10,430 nt of DNA, from positions 281,593 to 292,022 of the forward strand of contig MU646630.1 in the NCBI GenBank assembly GCA_026770585.1, read 5' to 3'. Below, piece by piece: positions 1 through 6,467 of this stretch. Position 1 is the stretch's first letter, and every line of letters begins with the position of its first letter. Below the pieces are notes generated by a model, which saw only the letters and a list, made by a program, of their open reading frames with translations, did not search any database and was not told the DNA's origin. Both the position numbers and the translations under genes were made by a program. This DNA comes from Baffinella frigidus. Taxonomy: Eukaryota > Cryptophyceae > Cryptomonadales > Baffinellaceae.

Positions 1-344
1 TTTGGGGTTTGGGGTTTGGGGTTTGGGTTTGGGGTTTGGGGTTTGGGGTTTGGGGTTTGTGGCGTGGGGTGCACCCTAGGGTGTAGGGTTTAGGGTTTAA
101 GGTTCAGGGTTTGGGGTGTTGGGTTTGTGGTTTAGGGTTTAAGATTTAGGACTTAGGGTTTGGGGTGTATGGTTTGTGGTTTAGGGTTTAGGGTTTAGGA
201 TTCAGGCTTTATGGTTTATGGTTTATGGTTTATGGTTTATGGTTTATGGTGTATGGTTTATGGTTTATGGCATATGGATTACGGTTTATGTTTTATGTTT
301 TATGGTGTAGGGTTTAGGGTGTAGGGTTTAGGGTTTAGGCAAAC
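1..344. repeat. Degenerate telomere-like array filling a CYP97 intron (left part)
   Basis: The array has blocks with different dominant 7-mers on the plus strand: TTTGGGG (1-58), mixed TTTAGGG/GTTTGGGGTG (84-200), TTTATGG (about 209-300), then TTTAGGG/TGTAGGG (305-338). It abuts the splice donor of CYP97 exon 11 at 344. Since the gene must continue leftward, this is intron and not a chromosome terminus. Confidence 0.9.
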
Positions 345-405
345 CGGCGCCGCGCACGTCGACGAGGAAGCGGAGCAGAGAGGGGTCGTTGATCTTCGAA
401 TAGTC
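345..405 (-). CDS. CYP97: CYP97 exon 11, embedded in telomere-like repeats
   Basis: The acceptor is CTAAACTAG/GAC and the donor is GCCG/GTTTGC. There are 20 codons plus one base (phase-1 end). [20 protein letters not shown] matches the CYP97 INDPSxLxFLL segment that precedes the SxxQLRDDL and I-helix AGHET region. Both flanking introns consist of degenerate (CCCTAAA)n on this strand, which also supply the acceptor. Confidence 0.88.
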
Positions 406-3400
406 CTAGTTTAGGGTTTAGGGTTTAGGGTTTAGGGTTTGGGGTTTGGGGTTTAGGGTTTAGGGTTTAGGGTTTATGGTTCATGGTTTAGGGTTCACGT
501 TACAGAATTGAGGGTTTATGTTTTAGGGTTTAGGGTGTAGGGTTTAGGGTGTAGGGTGTAGGGTTTAGGGTTTAGGGTTTAGGGTGTAGGGTTCAGGGTT
601 CAGGGTTCAGGGTTGAGGAGAACGCCGAGGTGAATTGAGGTGACAGTCCTGGGGGGAAAGACGAGGTTTATCAGGTACACAAATACGAGGTTTATCAGGC
701 ATACGGAAATACGAGGTTTATCAGGCATACAACCGCTTCACCAATACATAAGTTGAGAAATACACAACCTCGTTACGCAACCGTCCAGCCCTGATGGGAT
801 TTTCTGGGCCCTGAAGCGGATCAAATCCCTTTTCGAGGCCTGATTTTTTCCAAAGTGTGACAAAGAGGGGGTTTGATCCGCTGCAGGTCCCCAAAAAGTC
901 CATCAGGGCTGGACGCTTGCGTAACGGAACCGCGGTGTGGAGCCAGGGGAGAGGTGGGGCTAGACCTTTGCCATGAGCGCGTCCATGTCGGTCTCGTCCT
1001 TGTCTTCGATCACGTTCAGGATCACCTGCGCGCAGAGACGGTGAGCTTATCTCAGAAAACGTGTTCTAAAACTCGTTTTCTTAAGTCAATTCCCCTACAA
1101 ATTCGTCAACTTATTTTTACTCTCCGCATAAGTTGACAAATTTGTAGAGGAATTGGCTTAAGAAATCGAGTTTTAGAACTTGTTTTCTGAGATAAGAGCG
1201 GATGCACCTTCATTGAATGCAGGCATGGAAACACTGTTTGCTAAGGGTGTATGAGCTCTCTCTCGCTCTCTCTCTCACCCTCTCTCTCCCTCTCTCTCTC
1301 TCTCTCTCCCTCTCTCTCTCCCTCACAACTAATTCTGATAATGACGTTTGAGACAGCGTCACGCGCCACCAGAGGGCACGAATGCATGGGCTGTGTGGGG
1401 CACGAGGCCATCCAACCAAGGGTGCACGTGCAGCCGCCGTAAGCGCGAGGCCATGCAACGGTGCACGCGCAGCCGCCGTAAGCGCGAGGCCATGCAACGG
1501 TGCACGTGCAGCCGCCGTAAGCGCGAGGCCATGCAACGGTGCACGTGCAGCCGCCGTAAGCGCGAGGCCATGCAACGGTGCACGTGCAGCCGCCGTAAGC
1601 GTCGCCGCCCCACCAAGGACCAGCACTGTCCATCATCCTCGGCCCAGTTGCTCACTGTTTAAAATGTCCTGTACAAAAACTTGCCCACTGTTTAAAATGT
1701 CCTATACATATACAGTTGCTCACGGTTCAAAATGTCCTACATAAAAAAACAAATGTCAAGCCACGTCAGTTATTTTTATGTGTCGGTAGGCTTTTGCGCC
1801 CTTAAAAAATACATCACATGTGGCAACACCCGCTCCCCTGATTCAACCTCCAGGTTCCTGCCTCACGTCGCCCATCTAGCCGTGAACCCGCGCGTCTGAA
1901 AACGTCCAGAGCGTTGCCGTGTAAAGCCACTCTGATGAGAGTGGCTTTACAGAGCGTTGCCGTGTAAAGCCCCCAACCAGAGCGTTGCCGTGTAAAGCCC
2001 CAAATCGCGCCCCTAGGCGGTTTGGAGGCACGAGGGTACCTCATCAAGAACGCCGCGGAGCAGCTTCATGTCGTTCTGGAACTTGAGCTGCCGCGGGACG
2101 AGGGGGGGGATGGGCCACTCGGCGCCGAGCCCCGGGATCTTCCAGTACGGAAAGTAGAAGGTGGAGCGGTGCTCAGCCTCGCGCAGCGCCCCGAGCGCCG
2201 CCTCCACCACCGGCGACACCTGTAGTTCCCCACGGCCGTCAGCTCCCAACACCTGCACACGCCGCCCGCCGCCGCTGCTGGCGACACCTGTACACACGCC
2301 CCGCCCCACCGGGCAAGACCAGTGCCCCTCCCACCACCACCGCACCCGGCCCCCACCACCGACGGCACCTGTGCCCCGCCACGCCCCGTCACCGACACCG
2401 CGGCCCCGCCACACACGAGAGCAACCGCGTGCGCGAGACCTGTTGCCCCAGCACCCAGCACCCAGCAGCAACCGCCCCCGGGACGCCCAGCTGCCGCTGC
2501 AGTCTGGCACGTGCCCAGCGCGTGTCGCCTACAGTGTGTACTTCCTCTAGTGGGCGTGCCGTGCGCCAAGTCACTCCGGCCATCATACACGGGGATGCGT
2601 CCCCGGATCGGGCGCGGCGCTGGTCTGGAACGGGCGGGGCGCCAGTCTTGCTGCCGCACACTCCTGCGGAGCGCCGCGCGCGATCGCTGCCACGCAGGGG
2701 AGTGTCCTGCGTGGTGCGTGGTTGCTGCCACGCACGACGCACGACGCACGACGCACGACGCACGACGCACGACGCACGACGCGCCAGACGCTGTGGGTGG
2801 GGCTGCCAGGCACCTTCTCGACGGACTTGAAGTCGTAGTTGAACACCGCCTTGCCAATGATGTCGAGAGAGCACGAGTTCCAGTTCTCCTCCATGTCCAC
2901 CACCTCGTCCGTGTCCGCAACCTGTGTGTGAGAGACCCAACATTACCAGCCAAACTCGGGGATCGCTGTCTCGCGTTATCTTCCCGTGCCACCTGAATCA
3001 ACGTGCACGAGCCCACACCTCATGAGCCAATTCGGGAATCGAAAGTGTCTCGCATGCTCTCCATCTCTCGCGACTTGCTCCCGCGTCAAAAGTGTTCTCG
3101 CGAGGCATGCCGCCTCGCTCTATCTCTCAACGAAACAGGAATTCGAGAAGCGTGGTCGCGCCCGGCTGGATTCGGTTCTGGGGTGCTAGGAACACGCAAG
3201 GCAGTCACGACCGACCGTCTGGCTTCGGCGTCCGTTCAGCCCCGCCGGCAGGCTCGTGAACGGACGCCGAAGCCAGACGGTCTCTCGCGACTTGCTCCCG
3301 CGTCAAAAGCGTTCTCGCGAGGCATGCCGCCCTGCCCGTCGTGGTGTCCGGCGGAGACGAGCACCGCAAAAAGGAGAAACCCAACCAGTGAGATTGAGGG

Positions 3401-5038
3401 CAACGTCAACGCGGCATGCAGCAGCCTGAAGGAGGCCTGTGCGTGGGTGAGGGAGGACCTTATCGAGCTTGTCGACGAGGCGGAGCGTCATGGTCCCGAA
3501 CATCGTGCACATGTTGTTCAGCCAGGCCTGCCACGACACCACCGCGTTCAGACACCACATCTGTGAACCACACGCACGCACGCTTCATGTGAAACACAAG
3601 CACACAAGCTTCTGTGAAACACACGCACGCAAAAGCTTCAACACACGCCGCGGCATGCAACGGCACCACCGCGTCCAGAGACCACACCAGCCGCGTGCAC
3701 AGACATCACCCCCGCGCAGGAATCAAGCGACTGGTGGGAAACGGGGACAGGCGCGGGGGGCGGGGGAAGTTGACCTGGTGGAAACCAGGCACGACAGCAC
3801 GGCGGCGCTGCCGCCACACTTCGAACGGTGCCGGGATCAGCCCCTGCGCCGCCGGGGAAGGGGGGGGGGGGTCAGAAGCGCGCGCTGAATGGACTTATGC
3901 GGGGAAACTTTGTTTTGTTTCATTTGATGGCAACGAAAATTACTACACAGTTCGTTCTTATTAGTAATATTAAAGCATTTGTGCAGCAATTTCCGTTGCC
4001 ATCGAATGAAAGAAAAATCGGTTTCGCCGGAGAAGGACGGCTGCCAAAAATCGGTTTCCCCGGATAAGACGAGCACACGGCCGAGAACACTCTCGTTTGT
4101 CGCGTGGGGATGCTGCCTGCACCAACGCTGCTGCGGAGGGGCCAACGCCCGGGCGCAGAAGAAGACGCTCAGGGTGTAGGGTGTAATCATGCAGCAAGCT
4201 TACGTTAACGGAGTAGTAACTTTGGTACAAAATTTATGATGGACAACATTAATGGGCTTTAAAAGTCCAAGCTCTTTCAAAATCGTTTTAGAGCCCGGTG
4301 CACCATCAACGGCTCCAGTAAGCCCACGTTATCCGACCCCTTAAGGGGTCCGTTAACGTAAGCTTTTGCCATTAGTAAGGTGTTGGGTGTAGAGTTGAGT
4401 GATTTTGAATTTTCGGGGATGGGTTGGAGGGCTTCTCGGGGGAGCAGACCTGGCCCATGAAGGGCTCGAGGATCTCGGAGAGGACGCCCTTGTCGAAGGA
4501 GAAGACGCTGTCCTTCATCATGTGCTTCACCACGTTGGGGTCCGACACCACCATGAACACCTGCCGACGCGCCCACGGGTCAGGATGCAATTCTGGGGTG
4601 TAGGGTTGCACCATGCAGCCCCCGGGGCACTCCCCGCTCAGCAACACACGACGCGGGGGATGTGGGTGCCAGTGGCACTGGTATGCGGGGATCCGAGAGG
4701 GGCTGTGGGTCACGCGAGGATCGGGTGGACCTTGGGGCCGAAGCAGAGCTTGTAAAGTCCCCCGCACTCCTCGAAGTACTTGAAGAGCGGGAGAAACAGA
4801 GGCCCGCCCGTAAGGTCCTCCACCACCCCCTCCGACTTTACCGCCCCGTCCTGCCGGGATACCACGTCTATCCATCAGCACCACATCGCATCAGTGGCCG
4901 CACGCTACGCCGACTGCCGCACGGTGAGTGACACGCGCGACGGGGCACGGGTGGTGTGGCAGGGTGGAGGCGGTGGAGGAGACGTGCCTGGCAAATGTTC
5001 CTGAGGCTGGCGGCGGTGGGGAGGGAGGGAGGTGGAGC

Positions 5039-5095
<57 letters not shown>

Positions 5096-5803
5096 AGGTC
5101 CGCGTACTTGGCGGGATCACCGTAGGTGAGGATGATGTTGGTCACCCACAGGGAGATCACGTCCGTGAAGGACACGTCCTTCTTCGACATCCCGGAGTCC
5201 TCCATCTGCCTGATCTCCTGTCGACAGACAGCGGCCCCCAAAACCACAAATCAGCCACCCTTCACTCGCCACTCTGGAACCGTTCCACCAGAGCCCAGCC
5301 CGTCACCCGAAACATATCTAGCTTCGGTGGAATGCACTCGCGGGACGGATTCGCTGTACTCCAGGATCCCCCCGGGGCACCACTTGGGGTCCACCCTGTC
5401 GACTATGTCACACCTAAAACAGCCGCGTGATTCCTTCGCCAAGAGAGACCAAGACCCACACTGCTGCTCGAATGACCGCCATTCACCTCGAGGTCCGAGC
5501 AAGGATCACTGCCACACCAAAAGGTAACGGTAGTTGGAAGCAGACCATCTCCTCCGTGTCGAGACGCTCCTTTCCGTAAACCTCTCCCTCCATCTTCGTC
5601 TTCGGTGGCGCCGCCATCATCAATCCGAGCCCCTTGCGAGCCACCACTCGCCCCGGGCGGAGCGACAACGGAACGCTGCGGCTCGAAGTGAGCACGCCTG
5701 GACGCACCCGGAGCGCACTTGGCGAGAAAGCGAACGCAGATGTGCCAACCGAGGCCGCGGCGAGGCAGGCGACGACGAGGCAGAGGGAAGGGGAAGACGC
5801 CAT
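345..5803 (-). CDS. CYP97: CYP97-family cytochrome P450 (carotenoid hydroxylase), 11 exons, 3' part outside window
   Basis: CYP97 enzymes are heme monooxygenases that hydroxylate the beta or epsilon rings of carotenes to make xanthophylls in plastids. Exons on the minus strand, in order: 5803-5487, 5413-5347, 5217-5092, 4850-4731, 4560-4450, 3843-3775, 3527-3459, 2921-2814, 2219-2040, 1025-966, 405-345. They join in one frame (1288 nt, about 429 residues). Visible family features: [10 protein letters not shown] (about residue 185), VVSDP and [11 protein letters not shown] (about 215-245), the helix-C WxxxR heme-propionate motif in [13 protein letters not shown] (W257, R261), [13 protein letters not shown] (about 312-324), LREAEHRS, and [10 protein letters not shown] (about 414-423). 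The I-helix, ExxR and heme Cys lie left of position 1. The N-terminus is a bipartite plastid-targeting leader. Nearly all introns are phase 0 and sit after AG, often with a GTC donor. The join of exon 1 to exon 2 is the weakest. Subfamily (A, B or C) is not resolved. The family call is by recalled motif similarity; the splicing is inferred. Confidence 0.88.
406..614. repeat. Telomere-like array on the other side of CYP97 exon 11
   Basis: TTTAGGG copies at 411-478 give way to TTTATGG/TTCATGG, then TGTAGGG and TTCAGGG variants up to about 614. On the gene's own strand the array reads (CCCTAAA)n and ends CTAAACTAG/GAC. The repeats therefore form the 3' splice site and several CTAAA branch-point-like motifs. 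Confidence 0.9.
661..737 (+). repeat. Three imperfect copies of a 24-26-bp repeat
   Basis: ACGAGGTTTATCAGG starts at 661, 685 and 711, with variable tails of the GCATACGGAAAT type. It lies in the CYP97 intron between exons 10 and 11, beside foldback element I. Confidence 0.75.
770..927. mobile_element. Foldback element I with 4-bp target duplication
   Basis: The left arm (771-829) starts CGTTACGCAACCGTCCAGCC. The right arm (about 869-926) is its imperfect reverse complement, ending GCTTGCGTAACG. Flanking AACC at 766-769 and 928-931 looks like a target-site duplication. It has no coding capacity and is best read as a MITE-like non-autonomous element in a CYP97 intron, 38 bp from exon 10. Confidence 0.72.
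966..1025 (-). CDS. CYP97: CYP97 exon 10
   Basis: The acceptor is GCGCGCAG/GTG and the donor is GCAAAG/GTCTAG, both phase 0. Its 20 codons read [20 protein letters not shown]. This falls where the family has the Glu-rich LDxLI...VxxE segment before INDPS. It is short, and its support comes from frame, splice sites and order. Confidence 0.75.
1047..1195. mobile_element. Foldback MITE, family A, copy 1
   Basis: The element is 149 bp with arms of about 65-70 bp around a small loop. The ends are TTATCTCAGAAAAC and GTTTTCTGAGATAA. It is flanked by GAGC at 1043-1046 and 1196-1199. It has no ORF of its own. It lies in the CYP97 intron between exons 9 and 10. A second copy with a different flanking duplication is at 8971-9120. 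Confidence 0.88.
1256..1324 (+). repeat. (CT)n microsatellite
   Basis: About 70 bp of CT repeats with CCCT interruptions, in the CYP97 intron between exons 9 and 10. Confidence 0.95.
1421..1600 (+). repeat. 39-bp minisatellite, about 4.6 copies
   Basis: Units start at 1421, 1460, 1499, 1538 and 1577 (GGTGCACGTGCAGCCGCCGT...). They are almost identical. Because 39 is a multiple of three, all six frames stay open and give repetitive Ala/Arg-rich readings that are not genes. Confidence 0.95.
1648..1750 (+). repeat. Three tandem copies of a 33-35-bp AT-rich repeat
   Basis: TTGCTCACTGTTTAAAATGT and variants start at 1648, 1681 and 1716. Each is followed by CCT and an AT-rich tail. Located in the CYP97 intron between exons 9 and 10. 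Confidence 0.85.
1908..1999 (+). repeat. Three 21-bp direct repeats, one extended into a hairpin
   Basis: AGAGCGTTGCCGTGTAAAGCC is at 1908, 1951 and 1979. After the first copy, GTAAAGCCACTCT (1921-1933) and AGAGTGGCTTTAC (1938-1950) form a perfect 13-bp stem with a 4-base loop. The third copy ends 40 bp before exon 9. Confidence 0.9.
2040..2219 (-). CDS. CYP97: CYP97 exon 9
   Basis: The acceptor is AACTACAG/GTG and the donor is GATGAG/GTACCC, both phase 0, giving 60 codons. It holds [17 protein letters not shown], then [12 protein letters not shown] and a Pro-rich [15 protein letters not shown] stretch. This is the family's VxxVLREAEDRS...PYWxIP region (helices F/G). Confidence 0.9.
2732..2782 (+). 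repeat. 7-bp tandem repeat (GCACGAC)n
   Basis: About seven copies, in the CYP97 intron between exons 8 and 9. The rest of that intron (2220-2813) is GC-rich with no other structure I could see. Confidence 0.9.
2814..2921 (-). CDS. CYP97: CYP97 exon 8
   Basis: The acceptor is CACACAG/GTT and the donor is GAGAAG/GTGCCT, both phase 0, giving 36 codons. [20 protein letters not shown] matches the strongly conserved CYP97 [15 protein letters not shown] segment. Confidence 0.92.
3064..3331 (+). repeat. 51-bp direct repeat (two copies)
   Basis: Copies at 3064-3114 and 3281-3331 differ by one base (AAAAGT/AAAAGC). Both start TCTCTCGCGACTTGCTCCCG and end GGCATGCCGCC. The second copy starts at the end of the 26-bp hairpin. 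They lie in the CYP97 intron between exons 7 and 8. Confidence 0.88.
3213..3282. repeat. Perfect 26-bp hairpin in the CYP97 intron between exons 7 and 8
   Basis: The arms 3213-3238 and 3257-3282 are exact reverse complements, starting GACCGTCTGGCTTCGGCG, with an 18-bp GC-rich spacer. Confidence 0.9.
3459..3527 (-). CDS. CYP97: CYP97 exon 7
   Basis: The acceptor is CGTGGCAG/GCC and the donor is GATAAG/GTCCTC, both phase 0, giving 23 codons. [20 protein letters not shown] plus LDK continues the helix C/D region (plant HQKYVAAMIGLFG...L). The join FHQ/AWLNN gives the spacing expected for the family. Confidence 0.87.
3537..3690 (+). repeat. Nested degenerate repeats in the CYP97 intron between exons 6 and 7
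   Basis: CACCACCGCGTTCAGACACC near 3537 recurs as CACCACCGCGTCCAGAGACC near 3664. CTGTGAACCACACGCACGCA at 3561 recurs as CTGTGAAACACACGCACGCA near 3611. In the minus-strand reading the first pair gives GCGGTGGTG, which mimics the AVVP codons of exon 6 but is intronic. Confidence 0.65.
3775..3843 (-). CDS. CYP97: CYP97 exon 6: helix C heme-contact motif
   Basis: The acceptor is GGCGCAG/GGG, preceded by a poly-C pyrimidine tract (plus-strand G run 3861-3871). The donor is CACCAG/GTCAAC. Its 23 codons begin [20 protein letters not shown] and end FHQ. WRQRR is the WxxxR motif that contacts a heme propionate. Confidence 0.92.
3895..4067. mobile_element. Foldback MITE, family B, copy 1 (with duplicated right end)
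   Basis: The original element appears to be 3895-4034 (140 bp, like the other two copies), flanked by GGAC at 3891-3894 and 4035-4038. A 33-bp tandem duplication then repeats the right end (AAAAATCGGTTTC at 4013 and 4046), so the better-preserved terminus CCCCGGATAA is now at 4067. The core holds ACGAAAATTACTACACA. It lies in the CYP97 intron between exons 5 and 6, in reverse orientation to copies 2 and 3. Confidence 0.85.
4197..4365. repeat. Inverted-repeat element C
   Basis: AAGCTTACGTTAACGGA at 4197-4213 is matched by TCCGTTAACGTAAGCTT at 4349-4365, a perfect 17-bp pair. Inside is a smaller pair, GGGCTTTAAAA (4255) and TTTTAGAGCCC (4286). It lies in the CYP97 intron between exons 5 and 6, and no target duplication is clear. 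Confidence 0.7.
4450..4560 (-). CDS. CYP97: CYP97 exon 5
   Basis: The acceptor is TCGGCAG/GTG and the donor is GGCCAG/GTCTGC, both phase 0, giving 37 codons. [18 protein letters not shown] followed by [16 protein letters not shown] matches the beta-1/helix-B region of CYP97 (VVSDP...KHVL...KGLVAEVSEFLFG in plants). Confidence 0.9.
4731..4850 (-). CDS. CYP97: CYP97 exon 4: start of the P450 fold
   Basis: The acceptor is CCGGCAG/GAC and the donor is CCCAAG/GTCCAC, both phase 0, giving 40 codons. [20 protein letters not shown] followed by [10 protein letters not shown] is the diagnostic CYP97 N-terminal signature; plant members read GGALFLPLxKW in this place. Confidence 0.88.
5042..5090 (+). 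repeat. (GA)n microsatellite abutting a CYP97 splice donor
   Basis: About 24 GA units. On the gene's strand the donor reads CTGCAG/GT followed directly by (CT)n. Confidence 0.95.
5092..5217 (-). CDS. CYP97: CYP97 exon 3 (N-terminal extension)
   Basis: The acceptor is GTCGACAG/GAG and the donor is CTGCAG/GTCTCT, both phase 0, giving 42 codons. It includes the stretch [20 protein letters not shown] followed by [11 protein letters not shown], which runs directly into exon 4. It has no family motif that I know. The donor dinucleotide is followed at once by a (CT)n microsatellite. Confidence 0.72.
5347..5413 (-). CDS. CYP97: CYP97 exon 2 (probable)
   Basis: The acceptor is TGTTTTAG/G and the donor is TCC/GTCCCG. 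The frame reads [20 protein letters not shown] and ends ...ES, joining phase 0 to exon 3. The other two frames look non-protein-like. I do not recognise this segment; it belongs to the N-terminal extension ahead of the P450 fold, and its place in the gene rests on colinearity and frame. Confidence 0.55.
5487..5803 (-). CDS. CYP97: CYP97 exon 1: start codon and bipartite plastid-targeting leader
   Basis: The ATG at 5803-5801 sits in a strong Kozak context, GCCACCATGG. The first 23 residues look like a signal peptide with hydrophobic core [14 protein letters not shown]. The motif TSA/FAF follows, with Phe24 at the predicted +1 position, and then an Arg/Ser/Pro-rich, acid-poor stretch to about residue 60. 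This matches the ASAFAP rule of complex plastids. The 3' boundary is uncertain. Exon 2 needs a phase-2 join; the donor AG/GTGAAT at 5486 supplies it and keeps the frame open. A GTC donor after Met86 (5545), which looks like the gene's other donors, would put a stop in frame at exon 2. An in-frame upstream Met at 5851 has no comparable context. Confidence 0.75.
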
Positions 5804-6334
5804 GGTGGCCGGTGCTCGACCACGCGGCGAGCGAGGCACGAACGCGAGCACTGGTGCTAGGGCGGAAGAGCCGCGGACAGCGACCTCTCCTACCGGTAAC
5901 GGTGGGCACAGAGAATCTCGGACGAGATTCTTGTGTGATTGATGGTCAAAACTTTCCTTTTGAGTGTCGTGTCAACTTTAGGTGGTTGCCGAGGAGTGGG
6001 AGGGGGGGAGACCACTGGGAGAGGGGGGCGCGCGAGGCAGGTGAACGCGCTCTCTGCCCAGGAAGGATGATCCCGGGGCGCGCTCACCGACATTTTCCAA
6101 TCCTATCTTCACCAACCCTTCCCCTTGGACCAGACAAATTCATCCATTCTTGTGCTGCGAACAACTCCTGAAACCAATCCTCTGACTCGCCTCTCCAGGC
6201 AGCGTGGTGGCCGCAGCGGAGACTGTCGTGGCGCGGGTCGTGTGTGTTCACCAGGAGAAAGCGATCCATGATCGATACACTTACCGAGGTGAGAGTGGCT
6301 GCTTCCTTGCCACCGCAGGACACGGATCTTCACC
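5804..6334. promoter_or_regulatory. Shared 5' region of the divergent CYP97 and XPD genes
   Basis: These 531 bp separate the two start codons and must hold both 5' UTRs and promoters. There is no TATA box at a convincing place. On the plus strand CCAAT occurs at 6097 and 6174, each followed by CCT. A 9-bp-arm palindrome lies at 5912-5931. CATGATCGAT occurs at 6267 and again at 6343, inside the start of XPD. A bidirectional promoter is inferred from layout only; transcription start sites are not visible. Confidence 0.55.
5912..5931. repeat. Palindrome in the CYP97/XPD intergenic region
   Basis: AGAATCTCG and CGAGATTCT are perfect 9-bp arms around a 2-bp GA centre, about 110 bp upstream of the CYP97 start codon. 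It could be a protein-binding site or chance structure. Confidence 0.5.
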
Positions 6335-6467
6335 ATGATTTTCATGATCGATGAGGTGACGGTCTACTTCCCCTTCCCGCACATCTACAAGGAGCAACGC
6401 GACTACATGGTCGAGCTGAAGCATGCGCTGGACGCCAAGCAGCACTGCATGTTCGAGATGCCTACAG
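6335..6467 (+). CDS. XPD: XPD exon 1
   Basis: It runs from the ATG to CCTACAG/GTCATG, a phase-1 end inside the Gly codon of the P-loop. It encodes the N-terminal YFPxxxIYxEQ...LDAK...EMPT block. The frame stays open past the donor to a stop at 6670, so intron retention would make a truncated protein without the P-loop. Confidence 0.93.

Noticed and set aside
1-614. A chromosome end (telomere or subtelomere)
   Set aside because: The repeats are degenerate, and an in-frame conserved CYP97 exon at 345-405 sits within them. The gene must continue to the left, so this is intron.
1210-1744. Several overlapping open frames with Ala/Arg/Cys-rich tandem peptides
   Set aside because: They arise from a 39-bp minisatellite whose length is a multiple of three, plus a CT tract. 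All frames are open, and the region is a CYP97 intron.
1908-1999. CRISPR-like array from the 21-bp direct repeats
   Set aside because: Three copies with unequal, partly self-complementary spacing, inside a eukaryotic intron, with no cas genes.
2161-2996. Long plus- and minus-strand open frames overlapping CYP97 exons 8 and 9
   Set aside because: High GC and a 7-bp tandem repeat keep frames open. Only the exon segments 2040-2219 and 2814-2921 resemble a known protein.
3637-3690. A second copy of the CYP97 AVVP exon segment (reads AVVPLH on the minus strand)
   Set aside because: The better match [14 protein letters not shown] at 3775-3843 has proper splice sites and joins exon 7 with correct spacing. 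The AVVPLH reading is a repeat-derived coincidence in the intron.
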